From the NCBI RefSeq assembly GCF_937871615.1, contig NZ_CALMPA010000070.1, positions 113,014 through 177,013 of the forward strand: a stretch of DNA of 64,000 nucleotides, in the 5' to 3' direction. Positions 44,210 to 52,134 of the stretch are shown piece after piece (the first letter of the stretch is position 1; each line of letters starts with the position of its first letter). The notes beneath the pieces are model-generated. The model was not told where the DNA came from. It ran no database searches and saw only the letters and a program-made list of their open reading frames with translations. A program made the translations under genes and the position numbers. The stretch is from an uncultured Sphingomonas sp. (GTDB lineage: Bacteria > Pseudomonadota > Alphaproteobacteria > Sphingomonadales > Sphingomonadaceae).

Positions 44210-45610
44210 ATGGTGCAGCGAGTCGCAATTCCTCTCACCAATCGCGGCGTCCTGGCAGTGTAGCCGCGAAAGAATCGCTATTGCGTCTGGGACCGCGATC
44301 TGCCGGGCTTCGGCATGCGTGTGGAACCGGGCGGCACCAAGACCTTCTTCGCGCGCTATCGTGTTCATGGCGGGGGTCGGCGTGCGGCTCAGAAGCTTGT
44401 CACGATCGGTCGTCTGGGTATCCTCACACCGGAGCAGGCACGGAAGAAGGCCAAGGTAATCCTCGCCGAAGCGGTCGGTGGCAGCGACCCTGCCGCCGAG
44501 ATCAAGGCGCGGCGGCGACTGATGAAAGTGGCCGAACTCGTCGATCTCTATGAGGAGGAAGGCTGCTTTATCCAGCGCGGCAAGCGCCAGGGTTTTCCGA
44601 TGAAGGAGCGGACCAAGACCTATACGATGGCGCGCCTGCGCCATCACGTCATACCGCTGCTCGGCCGGCGGACGGTCGCCGAACTCGGCGCTGGTGAAAT
44701 CGAGCGTTTCTTCCGTGACGTCGAGGAAGGAAAGACCGCCCGGCAAGAGAAGCTCGGGCCGCGCCGGTTCGTGAACGTGCGCGGCGGCGAAGGCGCGGCG
44801 CGCAAAGTGTTCCGCGACCTGTCGGCGATTCTCAGCTTTGCGGCCCGCCGCGAAATCATCGATCGCAACCCTTGCGAAAAGGCCGCGGTCCGCAAGACGG
44901 ACAATCACAAGGAGCGGTATTTGACGCTCGACGAAGTGACGCGGCTCGGCAAGGCGATTGACGAATTGGCCGAGGAAGGAACCAACCCCAAGGCGCTTGC
45001 GATCATGCGGCTGTGGGCGCTTACCGGCTGTCGACGGGAAGAGATTGCCGCCCTTAAGTGGAGTGAGGTCGATCTCGAGCGCGGCTGCCTGCGTCTGGAA
45101 GACAGCAAGACGGGCAAGTCAGTGCGGCCGCTCGGCGTCGCTGCGATTGCAATCCTGGAAGGTGTCGCGCGCTCGGACGAAACGGATTTCGTTTTTCCCG
45201 CCGGCACAGGTGAGAATCATTTCCAGGGCTACAAGACGCCGTGGAAACATGCGGTGAAAAAGGCCGAACTTGTTGGCGTATCGCCGCATACGCTTCGTCA
45301 CACGATGGGGTCGATGACGATTTCGTCCGGTGAGGCCATGGCGTTCGCCGGCGCGATCCTTGGTCATTCGAATCCCCGCTCCACAGCCATTTACGCGCAT
45401 GTCCAGTTTGATCCGGCAAAGCTGGTGGCGGATCGTATCAGCGAACGGATCGCGGCCGCTTTGGCGGGGGTGGCGGCCATCGTTACCGATGCGGAACGCG
45501 AACACGCAGCCAGCGATGAGGAACTGCTTACCGAAGTCGCCAAGGTTCTCGCGAACGACAATCAGGATGCTGACCGGCTATGCGCCTTGCTGAAGCTGTT
45601 TGCCTCGTGA
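44210..45610 (+). pseudogene. tyrosine-recombinase integrase with in-frame amber codon 18
   Basis: The frame from the ATG at 44210 encodes a P4-type integrase of ~467 residues but has TAG at 44261-44263. The residues on either side of it (LTNRGVLAV, then PRKNRYCVWDRDLPGFGMRV) match the conserved Arm-DNA-binding start, so the stop replaces one residue. After it the catalytic domain is intact: TGCRREEIAALKWSEVD (Arg), SPHTLRHTMGSM (His-x-x-Arg) and STAIYAHV (Tyr). A restart at the ATG at 44315 would make a 431-residue protein lacking part of the arm domain. Probably inactive or impaired. It lies just inside the tRNA fragment as expected for an island. Confidence 0.82.
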
Positions 45611-45632
45611 CAATCAGCTCTCGATCGAGCGG

Positions 45633-45967
45633 ATGGCGTTGGCCACCACCATCCTATTCGCCGAGGAGGGCGCAAACATCATCGTCAAGGGGCTCATTCG
45701 CCTTGCGCGCAAACAGCGCAAGATGTCGGAGGCTGACACCTATCGGCCGAGGTCGGTATCGCGCGCAGCACGCTGCGACTGATCGAAAAGGGGCACCTCA
45801 AGGTAGAAATTGGGCTGGTCTTCGAAGCCGCGACGCTGATGGGTGTACCGCTCTTCGTTGACGAACCTTCGCGGCTTGCTCCCGCGATTTCCAGGGTCAA
45901 CGACAAACTGTCGCTCCTTCCGCAGCCAGCGCGGCGTCCGCGCTCGGAGGTGAAAGATGACTTCTGA
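45633..45967 (+). pseudogene. hipB-like HTH antitoxin gene, frameshifted by an AC duplication
   Basis: The first frame gives LIRLARKQRKMSEAD; the second gives EVGIARSTLRLIEKGHLKVE and ends with SLLPQPARRPRSEVKDDF, the usual tail of HipB-like XRE proteins. Removing one AC from the ACAC at 45736-45739 joins them as SEADLSAEVGIARSTLRL, a standard helix-turn-helix. So a 2-nt duplication broke a once normal gene of ~110 residues. The frame-2 stop overlaps an ATG that starts a short hipA-like stump, as in intact hipBA pairs. Confidence 0.78.
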
Positions 45968-46061
45968 TCGCCCTCATCCCGCAGCTGCGGCTATCCCCAA
46001 GTGGGGCGCGGCGATCAGGATGAAAACGCGTATTGCCACCGGGCCTTGTCGGGGGGCGTAA
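45957..46061 (+). pseudogene. possible 5' stump of a hipA-like toxin gene
   Basis: The frame starts with an ATG overlapping the hipB-like stop and encodes only 34 residues (MTSDRPHPAAAAIPKWG at the start) before a TAA. The position and the first eight residues resemble the start of HipA-family kinases paired with this type of HipB; after that no similarity is seen, so the toxin gene seems deleted. The identification rests on context and is weak. Confidence 0.4.
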
Positions 46062-46093
46062 ACCGCGCGTTGAGATCGGTCCACGGACGCGCC

Positions 46094-47314
46094 TTAGCCC
46101 CACAAGCTCGACAGCGGTGCCGCAAATAGCTTTTCGCCGAAGGGTACCACATCCGCGCTGTCGTAAAGGACGACGCCGCAGGCGAAGCGATCGCCGCATG
46201 CCTCGGTCAGTGCCCGCAGCCCCCCAAAGTCGCTGGGCTTGACCGTCGCGCTCGCCTTCACCTCAATGCCGACGATCATGCCATCGTCGCGCTCCAGCAC
46301 CAGGTCCACCTCACGCCCATCTCGATCCCGGAAATGATAGGGCGATAGTCGCAGGTCGGTCGCGCTCATCAGCTTCAGGATTTCTGAGAAGACGAAGCTT
46401 TCCAGCAGCGCACCGAACGTCGTGCGATCGGCCTTTACCCGATCGAAGGTCAGCCCACGTGCCGTTGCAAGCAGACCGGAATCCAGAAAATGAAGTTTGG
46501 GCGTCTTCACCATGCGCTTAAGCGCATTGGTGAACCACGGCTGCACCATGGCGATCAGGAACACCTGCTCGAGCAGGCCGACATAGCGCTGGCCCGTCTT
46601 GTGGCTCACGTTAATCCCGCTGCCGAGTTGGGAGTAATTGACCAGTTGACCCGAATGCTCGGCCAGCAATCGCACGAATTTTGGCAGTTCCGTCAGCTTC
46701 TCGATATCGGCGATATCCCGCAGGTCACGAGTCAGGATCGAGGTCAGATACGACCGTAACTAATCCTGCCGCCGACGCTCACTTTCGCGGCTAATTGCCT
46801 CAGGGAAGCCGCCATGCAAGACGAGTTGTGCCAGATCGTCCCCGACGACAGCATCGGTTGGTTTAAGCGGTTGCCCATCGAACATCATTTCGAGAAAACG
46901 AGGCGCGCGTTGCGCGATCTCGGCGCGCGCCAAGGGGAGCATCGAAATAGTTTCCATTCGACCTGCCAAACTGTCGGTGACCCGTGGCAGTGTCAGCACG
47001 TTCGCCGATCCGGTGAGCAGGAATCGCCCGGATCGATAGTCCTCGTCGACCGACTTCTTGATCGCTAGTAGCAAATCCGGCGCTCGCTGAATTTCGTCGA
47101 TGATCGCTCGATCGAGGCCCCGGATGAATCCTACCGGATCCGCCTGAGCCGCCTCAAGCGCGGTCTGATCGTCAAGCGTAATGTAGGAACGGTCGGCATT
47201 ACCCATTTTTCGGACGAGCGTTGTCTTGCCCGCCCGTCGTGGTCCTACGATCAGCACCACGGGGGTATCCGCAAGAACTTCCCTGGCCCGTCGCTCTACA
47301 AGTCGCTCGAACAT
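46094..47314 (-). pseudogene. AAA ATPase / DUF4143 protein gene split by an amber codon
   Basis: Two frames in the same phase make one protein of ~406 residues interrupted by a single TAG (46755-46757 region). The N-terminal part has the P-loop LIVGPRRAGKTTLVRKM and Walker B AIIDEIQRAPDLL, then FLLTGSANVL. The C-terminal part has the DUF4143 domain (PKLHFLDSGLLATARGL, DGREVDLVLERDDG). The junction reads RRRQD-stop-LRSYLTSILTRDLRD; relatives have Trp there, so TGG became TAG. The ATG at 47314 is the likely start. These ATPases are common cargo on islands; their role is poorly known. Confidence 0.85.
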
Positions 47315-47406
47315 GGCTTCTCGGTCCCTCCAGCAGATCGGGACTATGGTGGTCGGCCAATTGGAAGTCAACGATGCTCTGATTGGAAGTTATATAACCG
47401 CCATCT

Positions 47407-47469
47407 GGAAGGCTGCTTCATCCAGCGCGGCAAGCGCCAGGGCTTTTCGATGAAGGAGCGCACCAAGAC
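47407..47469 (+). repeat. 63-bp remnant of a second integrase gene
   Basis: The segment matches 44557-44619 inside the integrase gene with only a few third-position type differences; it encodes EGCFIQRGKRQGFSMKERTK, against the integrase's EGCFIQRGKRQGFPMKERTK. Similarity stops sharply on both sides. So a related integrase gene once lay here, or a piece was copied by recombination. Confidence 0.75.
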
Positions 47470-47817
47470 TGTGGATCGACATCCAAAGCGGGACTCTATC
47501 AGATTTAACTATAACTTTGATTTTGTACAATTTAACAATATCAGCGATTATGAAATCGGCGTCGCTTAAGACCAAGCCTTGTAGCGCCTTTCTCCCGGCT
47601 GCTCAGTCGCTTATCGACAAGTTTACAGGGGGTTGCGATTTGGGCGCCTATCCACAAGCTTGGGGCTCGGCTCCGGCCTATCAGGGGCAACCTCCGTCTT
47701 CAGCTTAGCGCGGGGCAGGTCACCTCGAGAGAACGATCATACGGTCTACGCACAGCCGGTCATGAGAGCTTCACGAGGGGGCGGATCGCGCGAACGGCCT
47801 TGGGGGCCACGCCTTCC
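47470..47817. other. 348-bp non-coding, partly AT-rich stretch
   Basis: No open frame with coding character is seen. The first ~100 bp are clearly AT-richer than the rest of the window (for example AACTATAACTTTGATTTTG), which fits foreign DNA or debris of deleted genes. It links the integrase remnant to the 25-bp inverted repeat. Confidence 0.5.
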
Positions 47818-47917
47818 GAATTCATACTCGAAAGCACGAACTATACGGGCCGAAAAGCTCTTTCCCCCGGCGAATGGCGGCGAGATGCCAAAAGTTCGTG
47901 CTTTCGAGTATGAATTC
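47818..47917. repeat. 100-bp element bounded by perfect 25-bp inverted repeats
   Basis: The left arm 47818-47842 starts GAATTCATACTCGAAAGC and the right arm 47893-47917 is its exact reverse complement, ending with GAATTC. The 50-bp centre is not symmetrical. No target duplication is evident (CTTCC on the left, CAGCA on the right). It could be a miniature inverted-repeat element, a recombination site or a very stable hairpin beyond the end of the RES gene. Confidence 0.7.
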
Positions 47918-47958
47918 CAGCACGGTGCCCAATCGCCAACATGTCTTCATGTCGACAC

Positions 47959-48692
47959 TCATATATCGGCCGCGATTCCGAAGCCCGCCGGCGCGAAGCG
48001 CCATGCTTCGTCGCTCATTTCGCGCGTGGCGAGCAGGCCGTCACTGGTGACGAGAAACGCCCAGCTCGAATGCGGGCGGGGCGGGGGATCAACGCGCCCG
48101 CATCGAGCACTATCACGTTGATACCGCCGCTGTGCCGCGCGGAAGGCGCGCGGATCGCGGCCACGCCGGCGCGATGCGCCTCGGCCGCCAACGCCTGGGT
48201 CGCGGCATAATCGTGCGGATCGGTCCAGCGGCCGGGCGGATCGGCAAAGGGGAGGGCGGTCAAGTCTATCGCGCGCGCCGTCTTTACCAGCACCGCAAAG
48301 GCAGACATCGGCGTTGGCGTGCGCGGCCGCACGAACCCCGGCGAGCGAGAGAAGCCGATCAGCCGCCAATAGGCCGTCTCGGCCACCGCCGTCGCCACAT
48401 CCTCCGCCGCGTAGAAGATCCCCGGCAACACATCGCCCGCGCGGAACCGCGACGGCCGCCCCAGTCCATAGCGGAACGGCGAGGCAAGCAACCATGGCAG
48501 CTTGCGCGCAGCATAAGGGAGGGCAGGCTTCACCTCATCGGCGAGCGTCTCGAGTAGGGCCTGGTCGGCCGCATTGGCAGCGAGGCGGTTGGTCGAGATG
48601 CGATGCTGCGCCTCGACGATGCGGATCACGCGACCGCGATAGGTGCGCGCCTCAGCCGCGAGTGTGGCGGCGTCCGGCGAAGCAACGGTCAT
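47959..48692 (-). pseudogene. RES-domain toxin gene with a C-terminal frameshift
   Basis: From the ATG at 48692 the frame encodes a RES toxin: RIVEAQHRISTNRLAAN, SRFRAGDVLPGIFYAAEDVATA and VAETAYWRLIGF, then SGGINVIVLDAGALIPRP. In the G/C tract at 48072-48087 the phase changes. The ORF as it stands ends at 48015 with an odd Arg-rich tail, while the alternative phase continues with HSSWAFLVTSDGLLATREM to a stop at 47959, which looks like the true end. The shift equals a gain of 5 nt (one CCCCG unit) or loss of 1. RES toxins degrade NAD+. This one may be inactivated or altered at the C terminus. Confidence 0.8.
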
Positions 48693-48725
48693 GCCGGGCA
48701 GGGGAGGGCGTCGCTGACTATCGCA

Positions 48726-49106
48726 TCAAACCCGCGCGCGCAGAGTATCAACATAATCGCCGGTGCGCAGCAGCCCACGCACCGTCGCGATCAACTCGAT
48801 CGGCGCGGCGCCGAGATCGGTGTTGCGCGTTTCAAGCCATGATCGCGCCGCGACATCATCCTGCCCCAGCCAGCTATCGAGCGAACGGAATAGCCGCAGC
48901 AGATGCTGCGCCAGCTCGAACGGCTTGCTCCCCGGCTCGAGCCGGTAGGCCCCGCTGCGCAAGCGCGAGACGGGCGGCGCGGACAGGCCGAGCACCGCGC
49001 CAAGCCGCGCATTCGACAAATGCCAAAATTCCGCGATCCGTGAGACCGCCTCGCTCAACACGCGCGATGCATCGGGGGTATGGACGGTACAGGCTGCGAC
49101 AACCAT
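48726..49106 (-). CDS. Xre/MbcA/ParS-type antitoxin of the RES module
   Basis: A 126-residue antitoxin upstream of the RES gene (33-bp gap). The N-terminal part is an HTH (LSNARLGAVLGLSAPPVSRLRSG), and the C-terminal ~50 residues are the toxin-binding domain (LRLFRSLDSWLGQDDVAARSW, then PIELIATVRGLLRTGDYVDTLRARV). The ATG at 49106 has AAGGAG seven bases upstream; a longer frame lacks such a site. It appears intact, so it may still bind what is left of the toxin and its own promoter. Confidence 0.87.
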   Translation of the reverse strand: MVVAACTVHTPDASRVLSEAVSRIAEFWHLSNARLGAVLGLSAPPVSRLRSGAYRLEPGSKPFELAQHLLRLFRSLDSWLGQDDVAARSWLETRNTDLGAAPIELIATVRGLLRTGDYVDTLRARV

Positions 49107-49120
49107 TGCTCGCTCCTTAT

Positions 49121-49144
49121 GAACGGAATATAGCACATTCGTTC
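49121..49144. promoter_or_regulatory. inverted repeat and -10-like site upstream of the antitoxin
   Basis: GAACGGAAT (49121-49129) and ATTCGTTC (49137-49144) form an inverted repeat with one extra base. On the minus strand TATATT lies inside it, a good -10 match. A site like this 15 bp before the antitoxin ATG fits autorepression by the HTH antitoxin; binding is inference. Confidence 0.5.
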
Positions 49145-49216
49145 AGAAGAACAACGAGACCTCGCGAAGCCGTTTCGACATTACGATACTCATACATATC
49201 GACATAAAGGACTATC

Positions 49217-50266
49217 TCACGCCTCCATCGCTTCGAGCAGCCGCTTCACTTCTTGGCTGCGGCCTCGTGGCAGGATCAGGATATCGTTACCCGACGCGAT
49301 AATGGTCAGGTCGCTCACCCCCACCATGGCGATCCGCGCGCCATCGGTGCGGACTTGGCAGCGCTCACTATCGAGCGCGACTACGCTGCCGTGATGGACA
49401 TTGCCGTCATCATCCGCCGCGCTGATCGCATGGAGCGCATCCCATGATCCCACGTCGCTCCAGCCCATTGTCACCGGCACCACCGCGACGCGATCCGCCT
49501 TTTCCATCACGGCATAGTCGATCGAATCCGCCGGACTGGCGGCAAAGGCCGATGCGTCGGGAAAGATGCGACAGCCTTCGTGGCGCGCCTCGGCCATCGC
49601 TGCCTTCGCCGCGTCGGTCATCTCCGGTCCGTGGGTCGCCAATGCGTTCAGGAAGCTGTCCGCGCGAAACAGGAAGATTCCGCCGTTCCACGCATGATCG
49701 CCGGAACGGATCATCGCTTCCGCGACCTCGCGCTGAGGTTTCTCAACGAAACGCGCGACTCGATGCACGCCGGGCGCGATCGGCTCACCAATCTGGATAT
49801 AGCCATAGCCTGTTTCAGGCGCGTCCGGCTCGATACCGAAGGTGACGAGCCAGCCATCCGCGACCAGCGGCAACGCGGCGCGGATCGCGGCGTGGAAAGC
49901 CTTCACATCGGAAATGATATGGTCCGACGGCATGACCAGCAGCGGGGCGGCTGGATTCACCACAAGTGCGGCCAGCGCGATCGCTGGCGCGGTGTTGCGT
50001 CCCACCGGTTCGAGGATCAGCGCCTGTGGATGCGTACCGATAGCGTCAAGTTGCGCCTGGATCTCTCCGGCATGGGTGGCATTGCCGACGACGATTGGCG
50101 CCGTGAATTCAGCGCTCAGCGCGCGCTGCGCGGTAAGCTGAAGCATCGTTTCCTTGGCGGTCAATGCCAGCAGTTGTTTGGGTCGCTCCGGTCGCGACAT
50201 GGGCCACAGTCGCGTACCTGACCCGCCGGACAGGATCACGGGAACAATGGCAAGTGTTTCCGTCAT
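49217..50266 (-). CDS. manC: mannose-1-phosphate guanylyltransferase (GDP-mannose pyrophosphorylase)
   Basis: A 349-residue nucleotidyltransferase. VPVILSGGSGTRLWPMSRPE at the N terminus binds GTP and metal; LILEPVGRNTAPAIALAAL and VMPSDHIISD follow; FVEKPQ binds the sugar phosphate; and WSDVGSWDAL is typical. It lacks the C-terminal isomerase (type II PMI) domain found in ~470-residue homologues, so it only makes GDP-mannose from mannose-1-P and GTP. It is the last gene of the leftward polysaccharide locus and feeds the GDP-fucose synthase upstream. Confidence 0.94.
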   Translation of the reverse strand: MTETLAIVPVILSGGSGTRLWPMSRPERPKQLLALTAKETMLQLTAQRALSAEFTAPIVVGNATHAGEIQAQLDAIGTHPQALILEPVGRNTAPAIALAALVVNPAAPLLVMPSDHIISDVKAFHAAIRAALPLVADGWLVTFGIEPDAPETGYGYIQIGEPIAPGVHRVARFVEKPQREVAEAMIRSGDHAWNGGIFLFRADSFLNALATHGPEMTDAAKAAMAEARHEGCRIFPDASAFAASPADSIDYAVMEKADRVAVVPVTMGWSDVGSWDALHAISAADDDGNVHHGSVVALDSERCQVRTDGARIAMVGVSDLTIIASGNDILILPRGRSQEVKRLLEAMEA

Positions 50267-50530
50267 AAGTGCTCTCCAATCAGGCAGGAGCCCTAACCAA
50301 GAAACCGGACGCTGTGAAATAGCCGGCGAGAAGGGACGGCCCTGATCCGACCTGTCGACCCTTCGAAATATCAGATCAGGGCGCGCTCCAATCTTGTCTC
50401 AACGTCATCTCGTCGGAGCGGCGGCCACGCGGCGGGACAGCGATCCGTATGTCTTTCGGGCAGCGGCCAACGGATCATATCATAGAAGGCATTATCATAT
50501 AAACATACCCACGGAATCACCACAGCTTAC
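50267..50530. other. 264-bp intergenic region upstream of manC
   Basis: No gene is seen. The part nearest gmhB is AT-rich (CATATCATAGAAGGCATTATCA), fitting a promoter for manC, which would then be transcribed apart from the heptose genes. No clear terminator hairpin or operator was found. Confidence 0.45.
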
Positions 50531-51055
50531 TTAGCGCGCGGCCAACACCTGCCGAACGCATGAGAGCAGGTCAGCGCCATCTCCATCCGCTCCGCAGAGG
50601 GCCGCGCTACCTGGTTCGCCAATAAGAAAGCATCGCGTCACGCCAGCGGAACGGCCGGCGGCAATATCCGACGGTTTGTCACCGAACAGGACGGATTCGT
50701 CCGGCGCAGCGCCAACATGCGCGGCACCATCCAGCAACATGCCGGGCATCGGCTTTCTGCACTCACACCCGTCGTCCGGCGCATGAGGGCAATGGAGTAT
50801 CGCGGCGAATTCTATCCCTTCATCGGACAGAAGTGCGCGCATCCGATCTGTGACGCGCCAATAATCGCTTTCGCTGTAATAGCCGCGCCCGATACCGGAC
50901 TGGTTGGTGACGACAATCAGCGCGTAACCTGCATCGCGAAGCATGCGCAACGCTTCCGGCACGCCAGCGATCAGCAGGAAATCTTCCGGTCGCCCGATAT
51001 AGGAGAGGTCGTGGTTGATGACCCCGTCTCGATCGAGGAATGCGGCCTTGATCAT
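50531..51055 (-). CDS. gmhB: D-glycero-D-manno-heptose-1,7-bisphosphate 7-phosphatase
   Basis: A 174-residue HAD phosphatase. FLDRDGVINHD has the nucleophile Asp pair, VVTNQSGIGRG is motif II, and FGDKPSDIAAG is motif IV. The zinc-binding loop CPHAPDDGCECRKP is the mark of GmhB and HisB-N. The ATG at 51055 overlaps the hldC stop (ATGA), which argues for the heptose role and against histidine synthesis. It removes the 7-phosphate of heptose-1,7-bisphosphate before nucleotide activation. Confidence 0.92.
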   Translation of the reverse strand: MIKAAFLDRDGVINHDLSYIGRPEDFLLIAGVPEALRMLRDAGYALIVVTNQSGIGRGYYSESDYWRVTDRMRALLSDEGIEFAAILHCPHAPDDGCECRKPMPGMLLDGAAHVGAAPDESVLFGDKPSDIAAGRSAGVTRCFLIGEPGSAALCGADGDGADLLSCVRQVLAAR

Positions 51056-51513
51056 ATGTCGCGCACCCGGCGAAGCATTTCGCTCGTGGAAAAACCGTCG
51101 ACGAACGGCATAATGACTGTCCGCCCACCCCATTCACGCATCACTTCGGCTTCGGGCAAACGATCGACCGTATAATCGCCGCCCTTCACATAAATGTCGG
51201 GGCGTATTCGTTTCAAAAGTTCGACCGGCGTGCGTTCATGAAACACGCCGACCGCCGTCACGCTCTCCAGTGCGGCCAGCACGATGGCCCGATCCTCCGC
51301 GCGGTTGATCGGGCGATCCGGCCCCTTGCCAAGCATCCGGACCGAATCATCTGAGTTCAACGCCACGAACAGCCCCGCTCCAAGCGCGCGAGCGGTGGTG
51401 AGATAGGTGACATGCCCGCGATGCAGCACATCGAAGACGCCATTGGTGAACACCAGAGGGCGTGGCAGGGCGGCAATCGCCTGCGTTGACAAGTCCAGGA
51501 TTTTACCTTCCAA
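51052..51513 (-). CDS. hldC: heptose-1-phosphate adenylyltransferase (separate RfaE2/HldC)
   Basis: A 153-residue cytidylyltransferase-fold protein. FTNGVFDVLHRGHVTYL is the HxGH nucleotide-binding motif, and YVKGGDYTVDRLPEAEV is typical of the RfaE C-terminal domain. The TTG at 51513 is taken as start because AAGGAGG lies five bases upstream; the longer frame (51573) would run into the divergent gmhA. It joins AMP to heptose-1-phosphate to make ADP-heptose. In enterobacteria this domain is fused to the kinase (HldE); here the two are separate genes. Confidence 0.91.
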   Translation of the reverse strand: MEGKILDLSTQAIAALPRPLVFTNGVFDVLHRGHVTYLTTARALGAGLFVALNSDDSVRMLGKGPDRPINRAEDRAIVLAALESVTAVGVFHERTPVELLKRIRPDIYVKGGDYTVDRLPEAEVMREWGGRTVIMPFVDGFSTSEMLRRVRDI

Positions 51514-51528
51514 GCGCGCCTCCTTACC

Positions 51529-52134
51529 ATGGAACAATATATGTCGGTCTTTGAACGAAATCTCGCCGAACATCTGGCATTGTTTTCAACGCTCAACACG
51601 CTTGAAACCGCCATCGCTCGCGCCGGCCGCGCGATTAGCGAAGCCCTGGCGGCTGGTGGCAAGCTCATGTTCTGCGGCAACGGCGGCTCCGCGGCCGACA
51701 GCCAGCATCTCGCGGCCGAATTCACCGGGCGTTTCGTCTCCGACCGCCGTCCGCTCGCCGGACTGGCGCTCAGCACGGACAGTTCCGCGCTGACTTGCAT
51801 CTCGAACGATTACGGTTTCGAACATGTCTTCACCCGGCAGGTGCAGGGGCTGGGAAAAGCTGGCGATTGCCTGATCGGCATTTCAACCTCGGGCAATTCG
51901 CCGAACGTCGTCAACGCCTTCGGCTACGCGCGTTCGGCCGGCATCGCGACGATCGGGCTGCTGGGCCGTAACGGCGGAGCACTGGCCCCCCTATCCGACA
52001 TTCCGATCATCGTGCCGAGTTCGGTCACCGCGCGCATTCAGGAGGCGCACATACTGATCGGCCACAGCCTGTGCGGAATGGCAGAGGAAGCGCTCGACCT
52101 GCTGCCTCAGGATCCAAGCAGCCGCTCGACATAA
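51529..52134 (+). CDS. gmhA: sedoheptulose-7-phosphate isomerase
   Basis: A 201-residue SIS-domain protein. [24 protein letters not shown] and [17 protein letters not shown] are the phosphosugar-binding motifs, and [16 protein letters not shown] carries the catalytic His. The start may be the ATG at 51529 or 51541; neither has a good ribosome site. It is the only rightward gene in the heptose block: its start is 15 bp from the divergent hldC start and its 3' end overlaps convergent hldD by 28 bp. It makes D-glycero-D-manno-heptose-7-phosphate, the first step of the pathway. Confidence 0.92.
   Translation: MEQYMSVFERNLAEHLALFSTLNTLETAIARAGRAISEALAAGGKLMFCGNGGSAADSQHLAAEFTGRFVSDRRPLAGLALSTDSSALTCISNDYGFEHVFTRQVQGLGKAGDCLIGISTSGNSPNVVNAFGYARSAGIATIGLLGRNGGALAPLSDIPIIVPSSVTARIQEAHILIGHSLCGMAEEALDLLPQDPSSRST

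Noticed and set aside
44261-46757. UAG recoding as a proven feature of the island
   Set aside because: Other genes in the window use TAG as a normal stop (for example the carboxylesterase at 26019-26021), and no suppressor tRNA is seen. It is kept only as something to exclude.
47822-48004. Leftward 60-codon frame across the 25-bp inverted repeat
   Set aside because: It overlaps the RES gene end and one repeat arm and has no ribosome site or recognisable domain.
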